From the NCBI GenBank assembly GCA_025360015.1, contig JANYCZ010000036.1, positions 182,605-246,604 of the forward strand: a DNA stretch of 64,000 bases, given 5' to 3'. The translations under genes were made by a program, and so were the position numbers. Below, piece by piece: positions 1-11,900 of the stretch; position 1 is the stretch's first letter, and every line of letters starts with the position of its first letter. The notes under the pieces were generated by a model. That model was not told where the DNA came from. It searched no databases and saw nothing but the letters and a program-made list of their open reading frames with translations. This DNA is from Verrucomicrobiota bacterium. Lineage in GTDB: Bacteria; Verrucomicrobiota; Verrucomicrobiia; Verrucomicrobiales; Verrucomicrobiaceae.

Positions 1-521
1 CCAGCGACCCAGCCCATCCGGTGACCACGGTAGCGGAAAACGTCTGGGCTGCCTTTCCCGTGACACGCCTGCGCCCGGAGCAGATGGCAGGCAGCGTCAT
101 CCAGGCGGCCTCCCTGAGTACCATCGATGCCGAGACGCATGTGATCTTCCGCATCAAGCGCGGCATCGACGTGACCAACTTCGTGAAGCGCTACGGGGAC
201 TCCGGCGAAGACAACTTCGACGACGCCGGCGGCACCATCCCCCAGCGCCTGCTGCTCATGAATGGCAACATGATCACCACCAACACCAGCGGCAATCCGC
301 TCATCAATGCCAGCACCCGCATCGGCATGCTCGCCCCCGACAATGCCACCGCCGTGGAGGTCGCCTACCTTTCCATTTTTACCCGACGCCCCACGCCTGC
401 GGAAGCCACGCACTTCACCGGCCTGCTGGCCGACGCCAAAAGCATCAGCTCACGCAGCAACGCCATGTCCGACCTCTACTGGACCCTGATGAATGCCACC
501 GAGTTTTCCTGGAACCATTAA
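1..521 (+). CDS. DUF1553 (PSD1) protein, C-terminal part
   Basis: The gene begins before the window; the frame is open from base 3 and gives about 172 residues ending in the family-typical STEFSWNH-like tail (TEFSWNH). FPVTRLRPEQMAGSV matches the part of DUF1553 where RLDAEQ-type motifs lie, and the middle segment PQRLLLMNGNMI matches the usual PQAL-LMN motif. This family is normally preceded by a cytochrome-like PSCyt1 domain and DUF1549, which would lie upstream. The function of DUF1553 is unknown; the proteins are secreted and almost always paired with a DUF1501 protein, as here four bases downstream. An upstream start inside the window (GTG at 21) is not credible because homology continues to the edge. 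Confidence 0.85.
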   Translation, partial: SDPAHPVTTVAENVWAAFPVTRLRPEQMAGSVIQAASLSTIDAETHVIFRIKRGIDVTNFVKRYGDSGEDNFDDAGGTIPQRLLLMNGNMITTNTSGNPLINASTRIGMLAPDNATAVEVAYLSIFTRRPTPAEATHFTGLLADAKSISSRSNAMSDLYWTLMNATEFSWNH

Positions 522-525
522 TGCC

Positions 526-1824
526 ATGAACACCTCTCCCTGCCACAGCCCCTGCCACAGCCCCTGTCACCTCACCCGCCGCTTCCTCCTCCGTGGCACA
601 GGTGCCGCAGGCATCTCCTGGCTCACCCCCTTGGCCGATCTCCTCGCCGTCGAAGCGGAAAAAGGCAAACCCGCCCGCTCCGTCATCCTCCTCTGGCTCG
701 GCGGAGCCGCGAGCCAGCTCGACACCTTCGATCCCCACCCCGAAACGAAAGTGGGCGGTGGCGTCAAAACGATCCCCACCGCCATCAAAGGCGTGAACTT
801 CGCCGTCGGTCTCGAACAAACCGCCAGCGTCATGCAGGACGTGTCCTTGATTCGCTCCATGGTCAGCAAGGAGGGCGACCACGAGCGCGCCTTCTACAAC
901 ATCAAGACCGGCTACCGCCCCGATCCCACGCTCATTCATCCCAGCATCGGTGCCATCGTCTGCCATGAGCTGCCTGAGGCAAAGATCGAGATTCCCACGC
1001 ACGTCTCCATCCTGCCCAATCAATGGCCCGCACGCGGCGGTTTCTTGGGAGCGCAGTACGATGCCTTTCAAATGTATGATCCGAAGTCTCCCGTGCCGGA
1101 TGTCAAAGCCCGCGTGGAGGACAAGCGCCTGGACCGCCGCATGGAAGGACTGGCCGTGGTGGAGCAGGCCTTCGCCCGGGGACGCGAGCCGGATTTGGAT
1201 CAAACCAAAACTCTGCACCAGATCTCCATGCAGCGGGCGCGGAACATGATGTCCTCCGCCCAGTTGAAGGCCTTCAATGTCAGCGATGCTCCGGCGCAAG
1301 AACTCAACGCCTATGGCGACACCCCCTTTGGCCGCGGCTGCTTTGCCGCCGTGCGCTTGATCCAGGCCGGAGTGCGCTGCGTGGAGGTCACCCTCACCGG
1401 CTGGGACACCCACGCCAACAACCTAGAAGGCCAGGCCACGCAAGTAAAGATCCTCGATGCCGCCTACGCCTCCTTGATTCGCGATCTCAAAAAACTCGGT
1501 CTGCTGGAAAGCACCATCGTCGTCTGCGGCGGCGAATTTGGCCGCACTCCCAAGATCAACAACGTCGGCGGCCGCGACCACTGGCCGCATGGCTTCAGCA
1601 TGCTCGTCGCTGGCGGCGGTTTCGCCGGTGGCCGTGTTCTCGGTGCCACCGATCCCCAGGGTGAAAAGAAAGAACCCGAGAAACCCATCCTCGTCGAAGA
1701 CCTCCACGCCACGGTGCAAGACCTGCTGGGCATCGACTACAGCCGCGAAGTCATGACCCCCGTCGGCCGCCCCATGGCCCTCAGCAAAGGCGAACCCGTG
1801 AAGGAGCTACAGGCCCATGCATAA
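526..1824 (+). CDS. DUF1501 Tat-exported protein
   Basis: A 432-residue DUF1501 protein, a family related to the alkaline phosphatase/sulfatase fold with unknown substrate. The start at 526 is chosen over 493 because 493 lies inside the upstream gene and 526 gives a Tat-type signal (TRRFLLRG, residues 17-24, followed by a hydrophobic stretch). Family motifs seen are LGGAASQLDTFDPHPE, GWDTH, GGEFGRTP and GRDHWPHG. The n-region before the twin arginine is an odd Cys-His repeat (PCHSPCHSPCH) encoded by a tandem 12-bp repeat. It forms a pair with the upstream DUF1553 gene and is convergent with the cytochrome gene, with stop codons directly abutting. Confidence 0.88.
   Translation: MNTSPCHSPCHSPCHLTRRFLLRGTGAAGISWLTPLADLLAVEAEKGKPARSVILLWLGGAASQLDTFDPHPETKVGGGVKTIPTAIKGVNFAVGLEQTASVMQDVSLIRSMVSKEGDHERAFYNIKTGYRPDPTLIHPSIGAIVCHELPEAKIEIPTHVSILPNQWPARGGFLGAQYDAFQMYDPKSPVPDVKARVEDKRLDRRMEGLAVVEQAFARGREPDLDQTKTLHQISMQRARNMMSSAQLKAFNVSDAPAQELNAYGDTPFGRGCFAAVRLIQAGVRCVEVTLTGWDTHANNLEGQATQVKILDAAYASLIRDLKKLGLLESTIVVCGGEFGRTPKINNVGGRDHWPHGFSMLVAGGGFAGGRVLGATDPQGEKKEPEKPILVEDLHATVQDLLGIDYSREVMTPVGRPMALSKGEPVKELQAHA
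541..576 (+). repeat. Tandem 12-bp repeat in signal-peptide region
   Basis: Two exact copies of tgccacagcccc (541-552 and 553-564) are followed by a degenerate third copy (565-576). They encode the CHSP repeats ahead of the twin-arginine motif of the DUF1501 protein. The unit is a multiple of three, so copy-number change would keep the frame. Confidence 0.85.
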
Positions 1825-2493
1825 TCATCGCCCGATGTTCTCAAACGGACTGGCCTTCACGGTAGGATTGAGCGTCATGATGTAGGCCACAACGTCCCGC
1901 AGCATCTGGTCGTCTTCGATGAAAAAATTAGTGACCTGCACCATCTTCGCGCCGTTCACATCGTTCTTCATGGCACCGCGCTTGCCTGACTTAAATTTCT
2001 TGAGCTGCTCCTCCAGATACCAGCTCTGCCGTCCAATCAGCGGCGGGCTCCCAAACGTCATTTCGCCACTGCCATTATAGCGGTGGCATTCCATGCAGCG
2101 CTCTTGAAACAGGCGCATCCCATCCTGAACATTCGCATTCGCGATCTCCCGGTCTTTCCCCACCGGCACCTGCATGGGAATCTGTTCCACATAGGCCACC
2201 ACCGCCCTGATCTGCTCCGGCTCCAGCGCCTTCGCAATCGCCGCCATCATGAATGACTGGGGATCTGCCGCGTCATGGCCACGGCGGCCCTCACGCAGAT
2301 TGGCAAACTGCGTGTTTACATACCATGCGGGCATCCCGGCAATGGCGGGCGCTTTGATCTCGACCTTGCCTTCACCCGAGGTGCCATGGCATTGAGCGCA
2401 AACCGTCTGGAAGAGCATTGGGCCGTCCGGAGATGCCACTACGCCACCGATGCCGCAAAGCATGAGCATGGAGAGGAGGCAGTGGGTTTTCAT
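1825..2493 (-). CDS. Di-heme c-type cytochrome
   Basis: A 222-residue exported class I cytochrome c with two heme-binding motifs, CAQCH at residues 32-36 and CMECH at 133-137, each in a roughly 100-residue domain. An N-terminal hydrophobic signal (residues 5-20) places it in the periplasm. Candidate axial methionines follow each motif (MM at 82-83 and M near 185). Two-domain cytochromes of this type (cytochrome c4/c553-like) pass electrons to terminal oxidases. It is divergent from the M20 deacylase and convergent with DUF1501; no operon partner is visible. The specific donor and acceptor cannot be told from sequence. Confidence 0.88.
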   Translation of the reverse strand: MKTHCLLSMLMLCGIGGVVASPDGPMLFQTVCAQCHGTSGEGKVEIKAPAIAGMPAWYVNTQFANLREGRRGHDAADPQSFMMAAIAKALEPEQIRAVVAYVEQIPMQVPVGKDREIANANVQDGMRLFQERCMECHRYNGSGEMTFGSPPLIGRQSWYLEEQLKKFKSGKRGAMKNDVNGAKMVQVTNFFIEDDQMLRDVVAYIMTLNPTVKASPFENIGR

Positions 2494-2638
2494 GGATCAA
2501 AAAACGCCATGGATCGTACGCGGGTTGCAGCCATGCCGCAAGGAACCTGCAGCGGGCTCTTCTTTGACAAAATCGGCACACTGCGGGACAAATTGGGTGC
2601 GTGCTTGCGCCCGCATGCTGCCTGTGCCTTTCTGCCGC

Positions 2639-3790
2639 ATGGCCTCACTTCCCACGAACGTTGTCGAACTCACCCAGGCTCTCGTGCGCATCCTTTCAGT
2701 GAATCCGGACGGTGACCCCGGCACGGACGGCATCGGCGAAGAGCAATGCGCCCGCTTCGTGGCGAGCTTCCTGCAAGCTTCAGGTGCTGAGGTGACCCTG
2801 GAGGAAGTGGAGCCGGGCAGGCCGAACGTGATCGGTCGCTTTTCCACGAATCCGAGCGCTGATGGCAAACCCAAGCCTCGCATTCTCTTCGCACCGCATA
2901 CCGACACCGTCAGCGTAGGCGGCATGACCATCGAGCCCTTCGGCGGAGAGCTCCGCGACGGCAAAGTCTGGGGCAGGGGATCATCCGACACCAAAGGCCC
3001 CATGGCATCCATGCTCTGGGCCCTGCATGAGATGCGCGGTGAAATCGCCTCATTGCCAGTCGAGGTGCATTTTGTCGGCTTCATGTCCGAAGAAAGCGCG
3101 CAGCTTGGGTCACAGTATTTTGCAAAGCATCATGGGCGTTACGATCTCGCCATCATCGGTGAGCCGACGAGTCTGAAGACCGTGTTCCGTCACAAAGGCT
3201 GCCTGTGGGCGGATGTCCACACCAGCGGTGTCGCGGTGCATGGGGCCACGCCTGAACTGGGAGTGAACGCGATTGTGGAAATGGCGAAGCTGGTCACTGC
3301 GCTGGATACGGAGTTCCGCAAGCTGTTGGCCGAAACGAGTAGCGAGGACGAATGGCTCGGCGTCAGCACCATCAATCTCGGCATGATCCAGGGCGGCACG
3401 CGCAGCAACATCGTTGCGGATTCATGCAAACTGCGCGTGGACATTCGCACCACACCGGGATTGCAGAAAGCCGGCGGTGCTCTGTCGTTGCTGACGGAAT
3501 TCGTGAAGAGCATCGACCCAACCGCCCGCGTCACCGTTGCCACTGAAGCGTTTCATCTCGACACAGATCCTTCAAACTTCTTTGTGCAGAAATTACTCGC
3601 GGCAGGCTCCGAACTGACCGGTGCCCCTTGGTTCTGCGATGCCGCCTTCCTTTCCGCTGCAGGCACCCCTGCCATTGCCATCGGCCCGGGTTCGATTGCG
3701 CAGGCGCATACGAAGGATGAGTTTATTGCCGTGAGCGATCTGGAGGCGGGGGTGGTTTTCTTCCGCCGCTTCCTGGCGGGCTTGAAGTGA
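2639..3790 (+). CDS. M20 family metallo-deacylase/peptidase (ArgE/DapE-like)
   Basis: A 383-residue cytoplasmic zinc amidohydrolase of the M20 family (acetylornithine deacetylase, succinyl-diaminopimelate desuccinylase and related deacylases). Metal ligands and the catalytic pair are visible: HTD (H87, D89), D117 in GRGSSDTKG, E151-E152 in MSEES, and a late His357 in QAHTKDEF. The dimerisation domain lies between about residues 180 and 290. The start at 2639 (MASLPTN) is preferred; a longer in-frame start at 2450 would overlap the divergent cytochrome gene and adds a non-homologous tail. The substrate is not decided: argE, dapE and carboxypeptidase-G2-like functions remain possible. Confidence 0.85.
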   Translation: MASLPTNVVELTQALVRILSVNPDGDPGTDGIGEEQCARFVASFLQASGAEVTLEEVEPGRPNVIGRFSTNPSADGKPKPRILFAPHTDTVSVGGMTIEPFGGELRDGKVWGRGSSDTKGPMASMLWALHEMRGEIASLPVEVHFVGFMSEESAQLGSQYFAKHHGRYDLAIIGEPTSLKTVFRHKGCLWADVHTSGVAVHGATPELGVNAIVEMAKLVTALDTEFRKLLAETSSEDEWLGVSTINLGMIQGGTRSNIVADSCKLRVDIRTTPGLQKAGGALSLLTEFVKSIDPTARVTVATEAFHLDTDPSNFFVQKLLAAGSELTGAPWFCDAAFLSAAGTPAIAIGPGSIAQAHTKDEFIAVSDLEAGVVFFRRFLAGLK

Positions 3791-6700
3791 TCACGGAATG
3801 CCCACCCGGTAGAAGCGGCGGGTTTTCTTGACTGCATTCAAGTCCGTCCACGTGGAGGACACGCCTGCAGCCGTGAAAATTTCGGGCGTCCAAGTCTGCA
3901 GGTCGTCGCTGTATTCGATGAGGTAGTCGTTGCCTGAGACGGACGGGAACTGCAGCGTGGTGCTTGTGGTGCGGGAGAGAACCGTTTGCGGATAGCTGCG
4001 GGCATCGGCATCGCTGGTGCCGAACCAGTTTTCGAGGTCGGAATGCACGCCGTCACCATCGTTGTCGTAGTAAATGCCGAATTGATCGACCAGGCCGGAG
4101 TCGAGGCCGGAGGCGGTGAACTCGTCTTTGATGTAGGCCCATTTCAGAGTGTGCGTCCCGGCGGGAATCAGATAGCCCTGGCGGGTCCAGCCGACCTCGC
4201 CGCTGATGGCCTTCTTCTCAATGTCGTCGATGTAGAAGCGCATGAAATCGTAGTCGGGCTCGGACGAGACGCCCCAGTAGAAGATGACTTTGCAAGGGCC
4301 TGTGACCTGGGTGGTCATCACACTTTGCTGGAGATCGGTGATGGCACCGCTGCGGGCTGCGTCACTGCCGTCATGGGCGTAGAGCCACTGCGGCACCCAT
4401 TTCAAATCGCCCGAACTCGCCATGCTTTGCGTCGGCGCATCCAAAGCTTCTGCGAGACCCTGCTCCACGGTGCCGATCTGGAGGGTGATGGTCTTCGTAG
4501 TTGTGCCAAAGGAATTCGTGACGTGAACCGTGATCTGGTAGGTTCCAGGTGAGGTGACGCTGCCGTAGAGCAGACCCGTCGTGGCATCCAGCGTAAGCCC
4601 ACCGGGCAGTCCCTCGGCGGTGTAAGTCGCAGGTGCATTGGAGGCCATGAGGGTCTGCCGAAAGTACACGCCCTCGTAGGCGACCACGGTGTCGGTGGTG
4701 ATGACCGGCGTCATGGTGGTCGGTGTGATGACGACTTGATCAATCCAGCCCGTGTCCTGCCCTTTGGCCGTCGCTTGATCTTTGATGTAGTAGATGTCGA
4801 TGTTATGAGGACCGGGCCCGACATCGGTCGTGGACGCTTTCCAGTCGGTTTCTCCTGTGATGTAATCGCGCACGTAGCCGTCCACGGTGAGAACAAGGTA
4901 GTCGTAGTTCTTTTCGGAGGAAACTTTCCATTGGAAGTCCAGCCGCGCCGGGCCGTTCACGGTGAACTCCATGCCGGAATACTCCTCGTCATTGATCGCA
5001 GCGGTCTGCACCGCATCCACACCGTCATGAGTGGTGACGGTCTGGCTGAAGGGATCGCCATAGCCAAACGGCACAATCTTGAGGCTGGTCGGTTGATCCA
5101 CGGCATCTGACAACGCGGGCGTGGCCGCTAGAATGTAAAAATAGGCGAAGTCGGAGGTGGTCCCGGTGGCATTCGTCGCGCTTTGCCAGCCCTCAAACAA
5201 GCCGGTGACCTGCGGTGTGCCCGTGATCAGTCCGCTCGTTGGATTGAGCGAGAGGCCTGCGGGCAGCGTGCCGGTGTCATAAATTCCCGCGTCAAAGCTG
5301 GTGGTGAAATTGGAGGCGGTCATCTGCTGGTTGATCGCCCAGCCTTCGCGGCCTGTAACGATCCAGTTGGAGGTGATGACCGGCAGCGGCAGCGCGCTGT
5401 CCGTCGGCGTGCCGTAGAAGGTCACGGTGGCGTCATCCAGCGTGCCGACGTCACCCACCACCTGGTCGATGACCTGCAGCTTCCAGTCGCCCACGGAGCG
5501 TTCGCCCCAGCAATGCGTGGTCATGAAGGTCCAGTCGAGATCGGCCCCGTTGTCGTTGGAGCGCGAGCGGGCCAGACGCACCGAGATACCGCTGGGGGAA
5601 ATCAGGCGCCACTCCAGGTTGCCGCGATTCGCGTGCGTGGCTTTGACGTGCACGGTGACGTGCTCCAGCCGCAGATTGTCAGCGATCGGCACGGTGAAGG
5701 TTTTGGAGACGCCGTGGGCGTTGTAGTCCGGGACGGAAAGGTTCAGCGCCGTGGCCGCATAGGCGTGGGACTGGCGCGCGGCGACGTTGGTCCAGGTGGA
5801 GGCCAGAGTGGTGGCCTGCTGCGCGTTCACCAGACCTGCCCCGTATTTGATGTTGAAGTGAAACCCGGCCCCGTTGGTGATCCAGTCGCCGTCGAATGAA
5901 TCATTCTGCGTGGCGCTCCGCACGAGAATTTCCCGCACGTCGCGCGCGGTGAGGTTCGGATTCGCCTGCAGCATGAGCGCCACCACACCCGCAACCGCCG
6001 GTGTGGCCGAGGACGTGCCGCCAAAGGTGTTCGTGTAGTTGGTGTCGGCGAAGTCCGGGTATTCGACCGTGCCGCCGTCTTCATTGTAGCCCACCGAACC
6101 CGTGCGATCCGTGGTGGTGATGCCCTCCTTGCCGCCATTGGATGGGGCACAGACCAAGATGTTGGCCCCCGGCTCGCTGTAATAGGCGGACCTGCCTTTG
6201 TCGTTCATGGCGGAAATGGCGATGGCGTGGATCGAATTGGCCCAGCCGTCATAGTTCGAATCATCCCCGCTGCCGTTGCCATTGCCTGCCGCCCAGAGGA
6301 ACACGGTTCCTTTGCCGCTGCGGCCCGTCGTCGCCGCATCTGCCAAGGCTTGCGCGCTTAGGACGTCCGGACCGCCGGAGCCGTACGCGCCGTCATACGG
6401 TCCCCAGCTGTTGCTCTTCACCGCGATGAGATCCTGTAAATAGGCGAAGGCGTCCGCCTCCTGCTGGTCGGTGGTGGGTGCGGCGATCAGACGCAGGCCC
6501 ACCAGCGTAGCCTCGGGTGCCACGCCTGAGCCGCCGATGCCGTTGTTGCCGCGTGCTGCCGCCACGCCCGCGCAGGACGTGCCGTGGAAATTCGTCGCCC
6601 CGGGCGAGGGGTCGTTGTCATTGTCGTTGAAGTCGAAGCTGTGGGCGAGATCCACATTCGGTGCGAGGTCTGGATGTCCGACCTCCAGGCCATCATCCAC

Positions 6701-7243
6701 AATGGCGATGCGCACGCCCGTGCCCTTGTAGCTGTCCCAAACGCTCGTCACATTTACATCCGAGCCTGCCGTGGCACCGTTTTGGCCGGTGTTGCTCAAA
6801 TGCCACTGGTAGCCTGGATTCGCGGCATTGTAGGAGAAGTAGGGGTCATTGGGCGCAAAGCGATGAAACAGTTGGTGCGAGAGCATCGGCGCGGCCGAGC
6901 GCACTCCGGGTGCCTTGAGCAGGCTTGCGGCCCCTGCGATGGCGGCGTCCGCATTCCCGGCGAATTCAACCACAGCGTATTTGCCCCTTGCCGATGTCTG
7001 CGTGACCCCAGCCACCTGCGCCAGCGAGGCCGCCTGCGTGCCGGGGGCCAGCTCGACCAGCACCCGTTTCGTCAGCCAGCGCCGCGTGCCATCGTTTTGA
7101 GGCGCACCCTTCTCATACATCACCCATTCGCCCTTCGGGCCGGTCTCCGTTGTAGCGCGCTCAAACTGCTTTTTTCCAATCACAACCTGGCCGCGCAGCA
7201 GGCTGCCTGCAGCAAGCAGAAGGAAGGGGATGAGAAAGCGCAT
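3791..7243 (-). CDS. Secreted kexin-like S8 serine protease with P domain and repeated C-terminal modules
   Basis: A 1150-residue secreted subtilase of the kexin/furin type. The start at 7243 ([13 protein letters not shown]) gives a clean signal peptide. After a propeptide of about 110 residues comes the peptidase domain with Asp183 ([10 protein letters not shown]), His220 (FHGTSCAGV), Asn321 (WAAGNGN) and Ser411 (GGTSSATP). A proprotein-convertase P domain follows (about 495-615; [15 protein letters not shown]). The rest holds putative-Ig repeats (GLITGTP, GLLYGSV) alternating with two copies of a jelly-roll-like module, each with a [20 protein letters not shown] segment and [16 protein letters not shown] ending. 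The C-terminus ([11 protein letters not shown] to YRVGIP) resembles tails common in verrucomicrobial surface proteins. It abuts the M20 gene end to end. Confidence 0.9.
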   Translation of the reverse strand: MRFLIPFLLLAAGSLLRGQVVIGKKQFERATTETGPKGEWVMYEKGAPQNDGTRRWLTKRVLVELAPGTQAASLAQVAGVTQTSARGKYAVVEFAGNADAAIAGAASLLKAPGVRSAAPMLSHQLFHRFAPNDPYFSYNAANPGYQWHLSNTGQNGATAGSDVNVTSVWDSYKGTGVRIAIVDDGLEVGHPDLAPNVDLAHSFDFNDNDNDPSPGATNFHGTSCAGVAAARGNNGIGGSGVAPEATLVGLRLIAAPTTDQQEADAFAYLQDLIAVKSNSWGPYDGAYGSGGPDVLSAQALADAATTGRSGKGTVFLWAAGNGNGSGDDSNYDGWANSIHAIAISAMNDKGRSAYYSEPGANILVCAPSNGGKEGITTTDRTGSVGYNEDGGTVEYPDFADTNYTNTFGGTSSATPAVAGVVALMLQANPNLTARDVREILVRSATQNDSFDGDWITNGAGFHFNIKYGAGLVNAQQATTLASTWTNVAARQSHAYAATALNLSVPDYNAHGVSKTFTVPIADNLRLEHVTVHVKATHANRGNLEWRLISPSGISVRLARSRSNDNGADLDWTFMTTHCWGERSVGDWKLQVIDQVVGDVGTLDDATVTFYGTPTDSALPLPVITSNWIVTGREGWAINQQMTASNFTTSFDAGIYDTGTLPAGLSLNPTSGLITGTPQVTGLFEGWQSATNATGTTSDFAYFYILAATPALSDAVDQPTSLKIVPFGYGDPFSQTVTTHDGVDAVQTAAINDEEYSGMEFTVNGPARLDFQWKVSSEKNYDYLVLTVDGYVRDYITGETDWKASTTDVGPGPHNIDIYYIKDQATAKGQDTGWIDQVVITPTTMTPVITTDTVVAYEGVYFRQTLMASNAPATYTAEGLPGGLTLDATTGLLYGSVTSPGTYQITVHVTNSFGTTTKTITLQIGTVEQGLAEALDAPTQSMASSGDLKWVPQWLYAHDGSDAARSGAITDLQQSVMTTQVTGPCKVIFYWGVSSEPDYDFMRFYIDDIEKKAISGEVGWTRQGYLIPAGTHTLKWAYIKDEFTASGLDSGLVDQFGIYYDNDGDGVHSDLENWFGTSDADARSYPQTVLSRTTSTTLQFPSVSGNDYLIEYSDDLQTWTPEIFTAAGVSSTWTDLNAVKKTRRFYRVGIP

Positions 7244-7319
7244 CTGAAGGGAGACAAACGAGACGGGACGATGCTCAGATTTGCTCTGCAAGGCCAGAAA
7301 TATCGCGTTTTAAAAAGGC

Positions 7320-7356
7320 ACAAAAAAGCGCCCTCATTGCTGAAGGCGCTTTGTGA
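7320..7356 (-). terminator. Rho-independent terminator of gltBD
   Basis: Read on the minus strand, stem AAGCGCC (7345-7351) pairs with GGCGCTT (7326-7332) around a 12-base loop and runs into a T tract (complement of 7322-7327). It lies just after the gltD stop codon. Confidence 0.85.
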
Positions 7357-7374
7357 CTTGGGTGTTGCCGTCCG

Positions 7375-8853
<1,479 letters not shown>

Positions 8854-8909
8854 GGTCTCTTGTCTGTGAAAAGGTGATGTCTGTTGGTTACTGGCGCGTG
8901 ATCTCGATG

Positions 8910-11900
8910 CTAGCTGCCGCCGATTCGGGCGACGTCGCGGGCGTTGGCTTCAAAGGCGGCGTTGAGGGCGTCGTCGCCGGTGAGGCCGTCGTCGGTGGCT
9001 TTCTTGATGGCCTGGAGCACACGCTTGTAGTCCTTGGGCATCACTTTGACGAACTTCGGCACCATCTGCTCCCATAGGGCGAGAACCTTGAAGGCTTTCT
9101 GGCTCTTGGTGAGGTCTGCGTGCTTTTTGATGAGTTCGTAGAGGCTGTCGATCTCGGCTTTGTCTTCGAGTTTTTCGAGGCCGGCCATCTGCGTGTTGCA
9201 GCGCGTGGCGGCATCTCCCGCCTCATCCAGAATGTAGGCCTCGCCACCGCTCATGCCTGCGGCGAAGTTGCGTCCTGTGAGGCCGAGCACGACCACACGG
9301 CCGCCCGTCATGTATTCGCAGCCGTGGTCGCCCACACCTTCGACGACGGTATCGACGCCGGAGTTGCGCACCGCAAAACGTTCGCCCGCCATGCCACGCA
9401 GGAAGAGTTCGCCGCTCGTCGCGCCATAGAGCGCGGTGTTGCCGGCGATGATGTTCTCATCGGCAGCGAAGTCAGAGCCTTCCGGCGGATAGATGATGAT
9501 CCGGCCGCCGCTGAGGCCCTTGCCGATGTAGTCATTGCCGTCGCCTTCGAGTTCGAGGGTGATGCCCTTTGGAATGAAGGCACCGAAGCTTTGACCGGCG
9601 GTGCCATTCATCTTGAGATGGATGGTGCCGTCCGGCAGGCCGTGCCAGTGGCGCTTGGTGACTTCGTTGCCGAGGATGGTGCCGATGGTGCGGTTGACGT
9701 TGCGGATGGCGACTGTGGCGTGGACTTTTTCACCCTTCTCGATGGCCGGTTTGCACAAGTCCAGCAGCGTGGTGATGTCGAGCGAGCGGTCGATGCCGTG
9801 ATCCTGCACCTCGGTGCAGAAGCGGCCGACTTCAGGGCCGACGTCCGGCTTGTAAAGCAAATTGGAGAGGTCGATGCCGCGTGCTTTCCAGTGATCCACG
9901 GCAGCGCGGGGCTCCAGCACTTCCGTGCGGCCCACCATTTCCTGCAGGGTGCGGAAACCAAGCTGTGCCATGAGTTCGCGCACTTCCATGGCGATGAACT
10001 TCATGAAATTAGCCGCGTGATCGGGATCGCCGCTGAATTTGGCGCGCAGTTGCGGATCCTGGGTGGCGACACCGACGGGGCAGGTATTGAGATGGCAGAC
10101 GCGCATCATGATGCAGCCCAGCGAGACGAGTGGCGCGGTGGCGAAACCGAACTCCTCAGCGCCCAGCAGAGCGGCGACGATGACGTCACGGCCGGTCTTC
10201 ATCTGACCGTCCGCTTCGACGACGATGCGGCTGCGCAGGTTGTTCAGCACGAGAGTCTGATGCGTCTCGGCAAGGCCGAGTTCCCAAGGCAGGCCGGCAT
10301 GTTTCACGGAGGTCTGCGGGGAGGCTCCGGTGCCACCGTCGAAACCCGAGATGAGCACGACGTCGGAGTGCGCCTTGGCCACACCGGCAGCGATGGTGCC
10401 GACGCCGACTTCAGAAACGAGCTTCACGCTGATGCGTGCAGCGCGGTTCGCATTCTTCAAGTCGTGGATGAGCTGGGCTAGATCCTCAATGGAGTAAATG
10501 TCATGATGCGGCGGAGGCGAGATGAGGCCGACGCCCGTCGTGGAGCCGCGCACCTTGGCGATCCAAGGATACACCTTCGTTCCAGGAAGCTGACCACCTT
10601 CACCGGGCTTGGCGCCCTGGGCCATCTTGATCTGGATTTCCCTGGCTTGGGAAAGGTAGAGGCTGGTGACGCCGAAACGACCGGAAGCCACCTGCTTGAT
10701 GGCGCTGTTCTTCGAATCGCCTCTCTCATTGGTCCAGGTGTACCGTGCCGGATCTTCGCCGCCTTCACCGGTGTTCGACTTGCCGCCGACACGGTTCATG
10801 GCGATCGCGAGGGCCTCGTGCGCCTCGCTGGAGATGGAGCCATAGCTCATCGCGCCCGTCTTGAAGCGCTTCATGATGGAATCGACGGATTCGACTTCTT
10901 CGATCGGCACTGCTTTGCGCGCCTTGAATTCCAGCAGGCCGCGCAGGGTGTAGAACTGCTTCACCTGCGTATTCACCAGCGCGGTGTATTGCTTAAAGGT
11001 CTCGTAGTTCCCGGTGCGGACGGCTTTCTGCAGAGTGTGAATGGTGAGCGGGTTGAACAGATGCGCCTCACCTTCCTTGCGCCACTGGTAGTCGCCGCCG
11101 ACGTCGAGAGCATGCACCTGTGAATCCCGTTCCGGGTAGCCGCGCAGATGGCGCTGGATGGCTTCTTCAGCAATGACCTTGATGTCGCTGCCTTCGATGC
11201 GGGTGGCGGTCCAGGTGAAGTATTTGTCCACCACGCTCTGGCTGAGGCCGACGGCTTCAAAGATCTGTGCACCGCGATAGCTCTGCATCGTGGAAATGCC
11301 GATCTTCGAGGCGACCTTGATGACGCCTTTCGTGGCGGCCTTGATGAAGTTGTACACCGCCGTCTTGTGGTCCACTTTGACCAGCAGACCCTGGCGGATC
11401 ATGTCATCAAGCGTTTCGAAGGCGAGGTAAGGATTGATCGCGCCGCAGCCGTAACCGATGAGCGTGCAGAAGTGGTGCACTTCGCGTGGTTCGCCGGACT
11501 CCAGCACAAGGTCGCACTGGGTGCGGGTGCCCTTGCGGATCAGGTGGTGATGCAGGCCGCCCACGGCGAGCAGGGCCGGGATAGCCGCCATTTCAGCGCA
11601 CACGCCACGGTCGGAAAGGATGAGGATGTTCCAGCCTTGGGTGACCAGTTCGTCGGCCTTGGCGCAGATCTTGGCCATGGCTTTTTCGAGGCCCACAGCT
11701 CCCTGCTTTGGATCAAACAAGATGTTGATGGTGGCGGCTTTGAACTGGCCCTGAGCCACGCTCTTGAGCTTGGCCAGATCTTCGTTGCTGAGGATCGGCG
11801 TCTTGAGTTCGATCAAATGACAGCTTTCAGGCTTCGGATCGAGCAGATTGCCTTCAGCGCCGATGGTGGTGATCGGCGAGGTGACGATTTCCTCGCGGAT

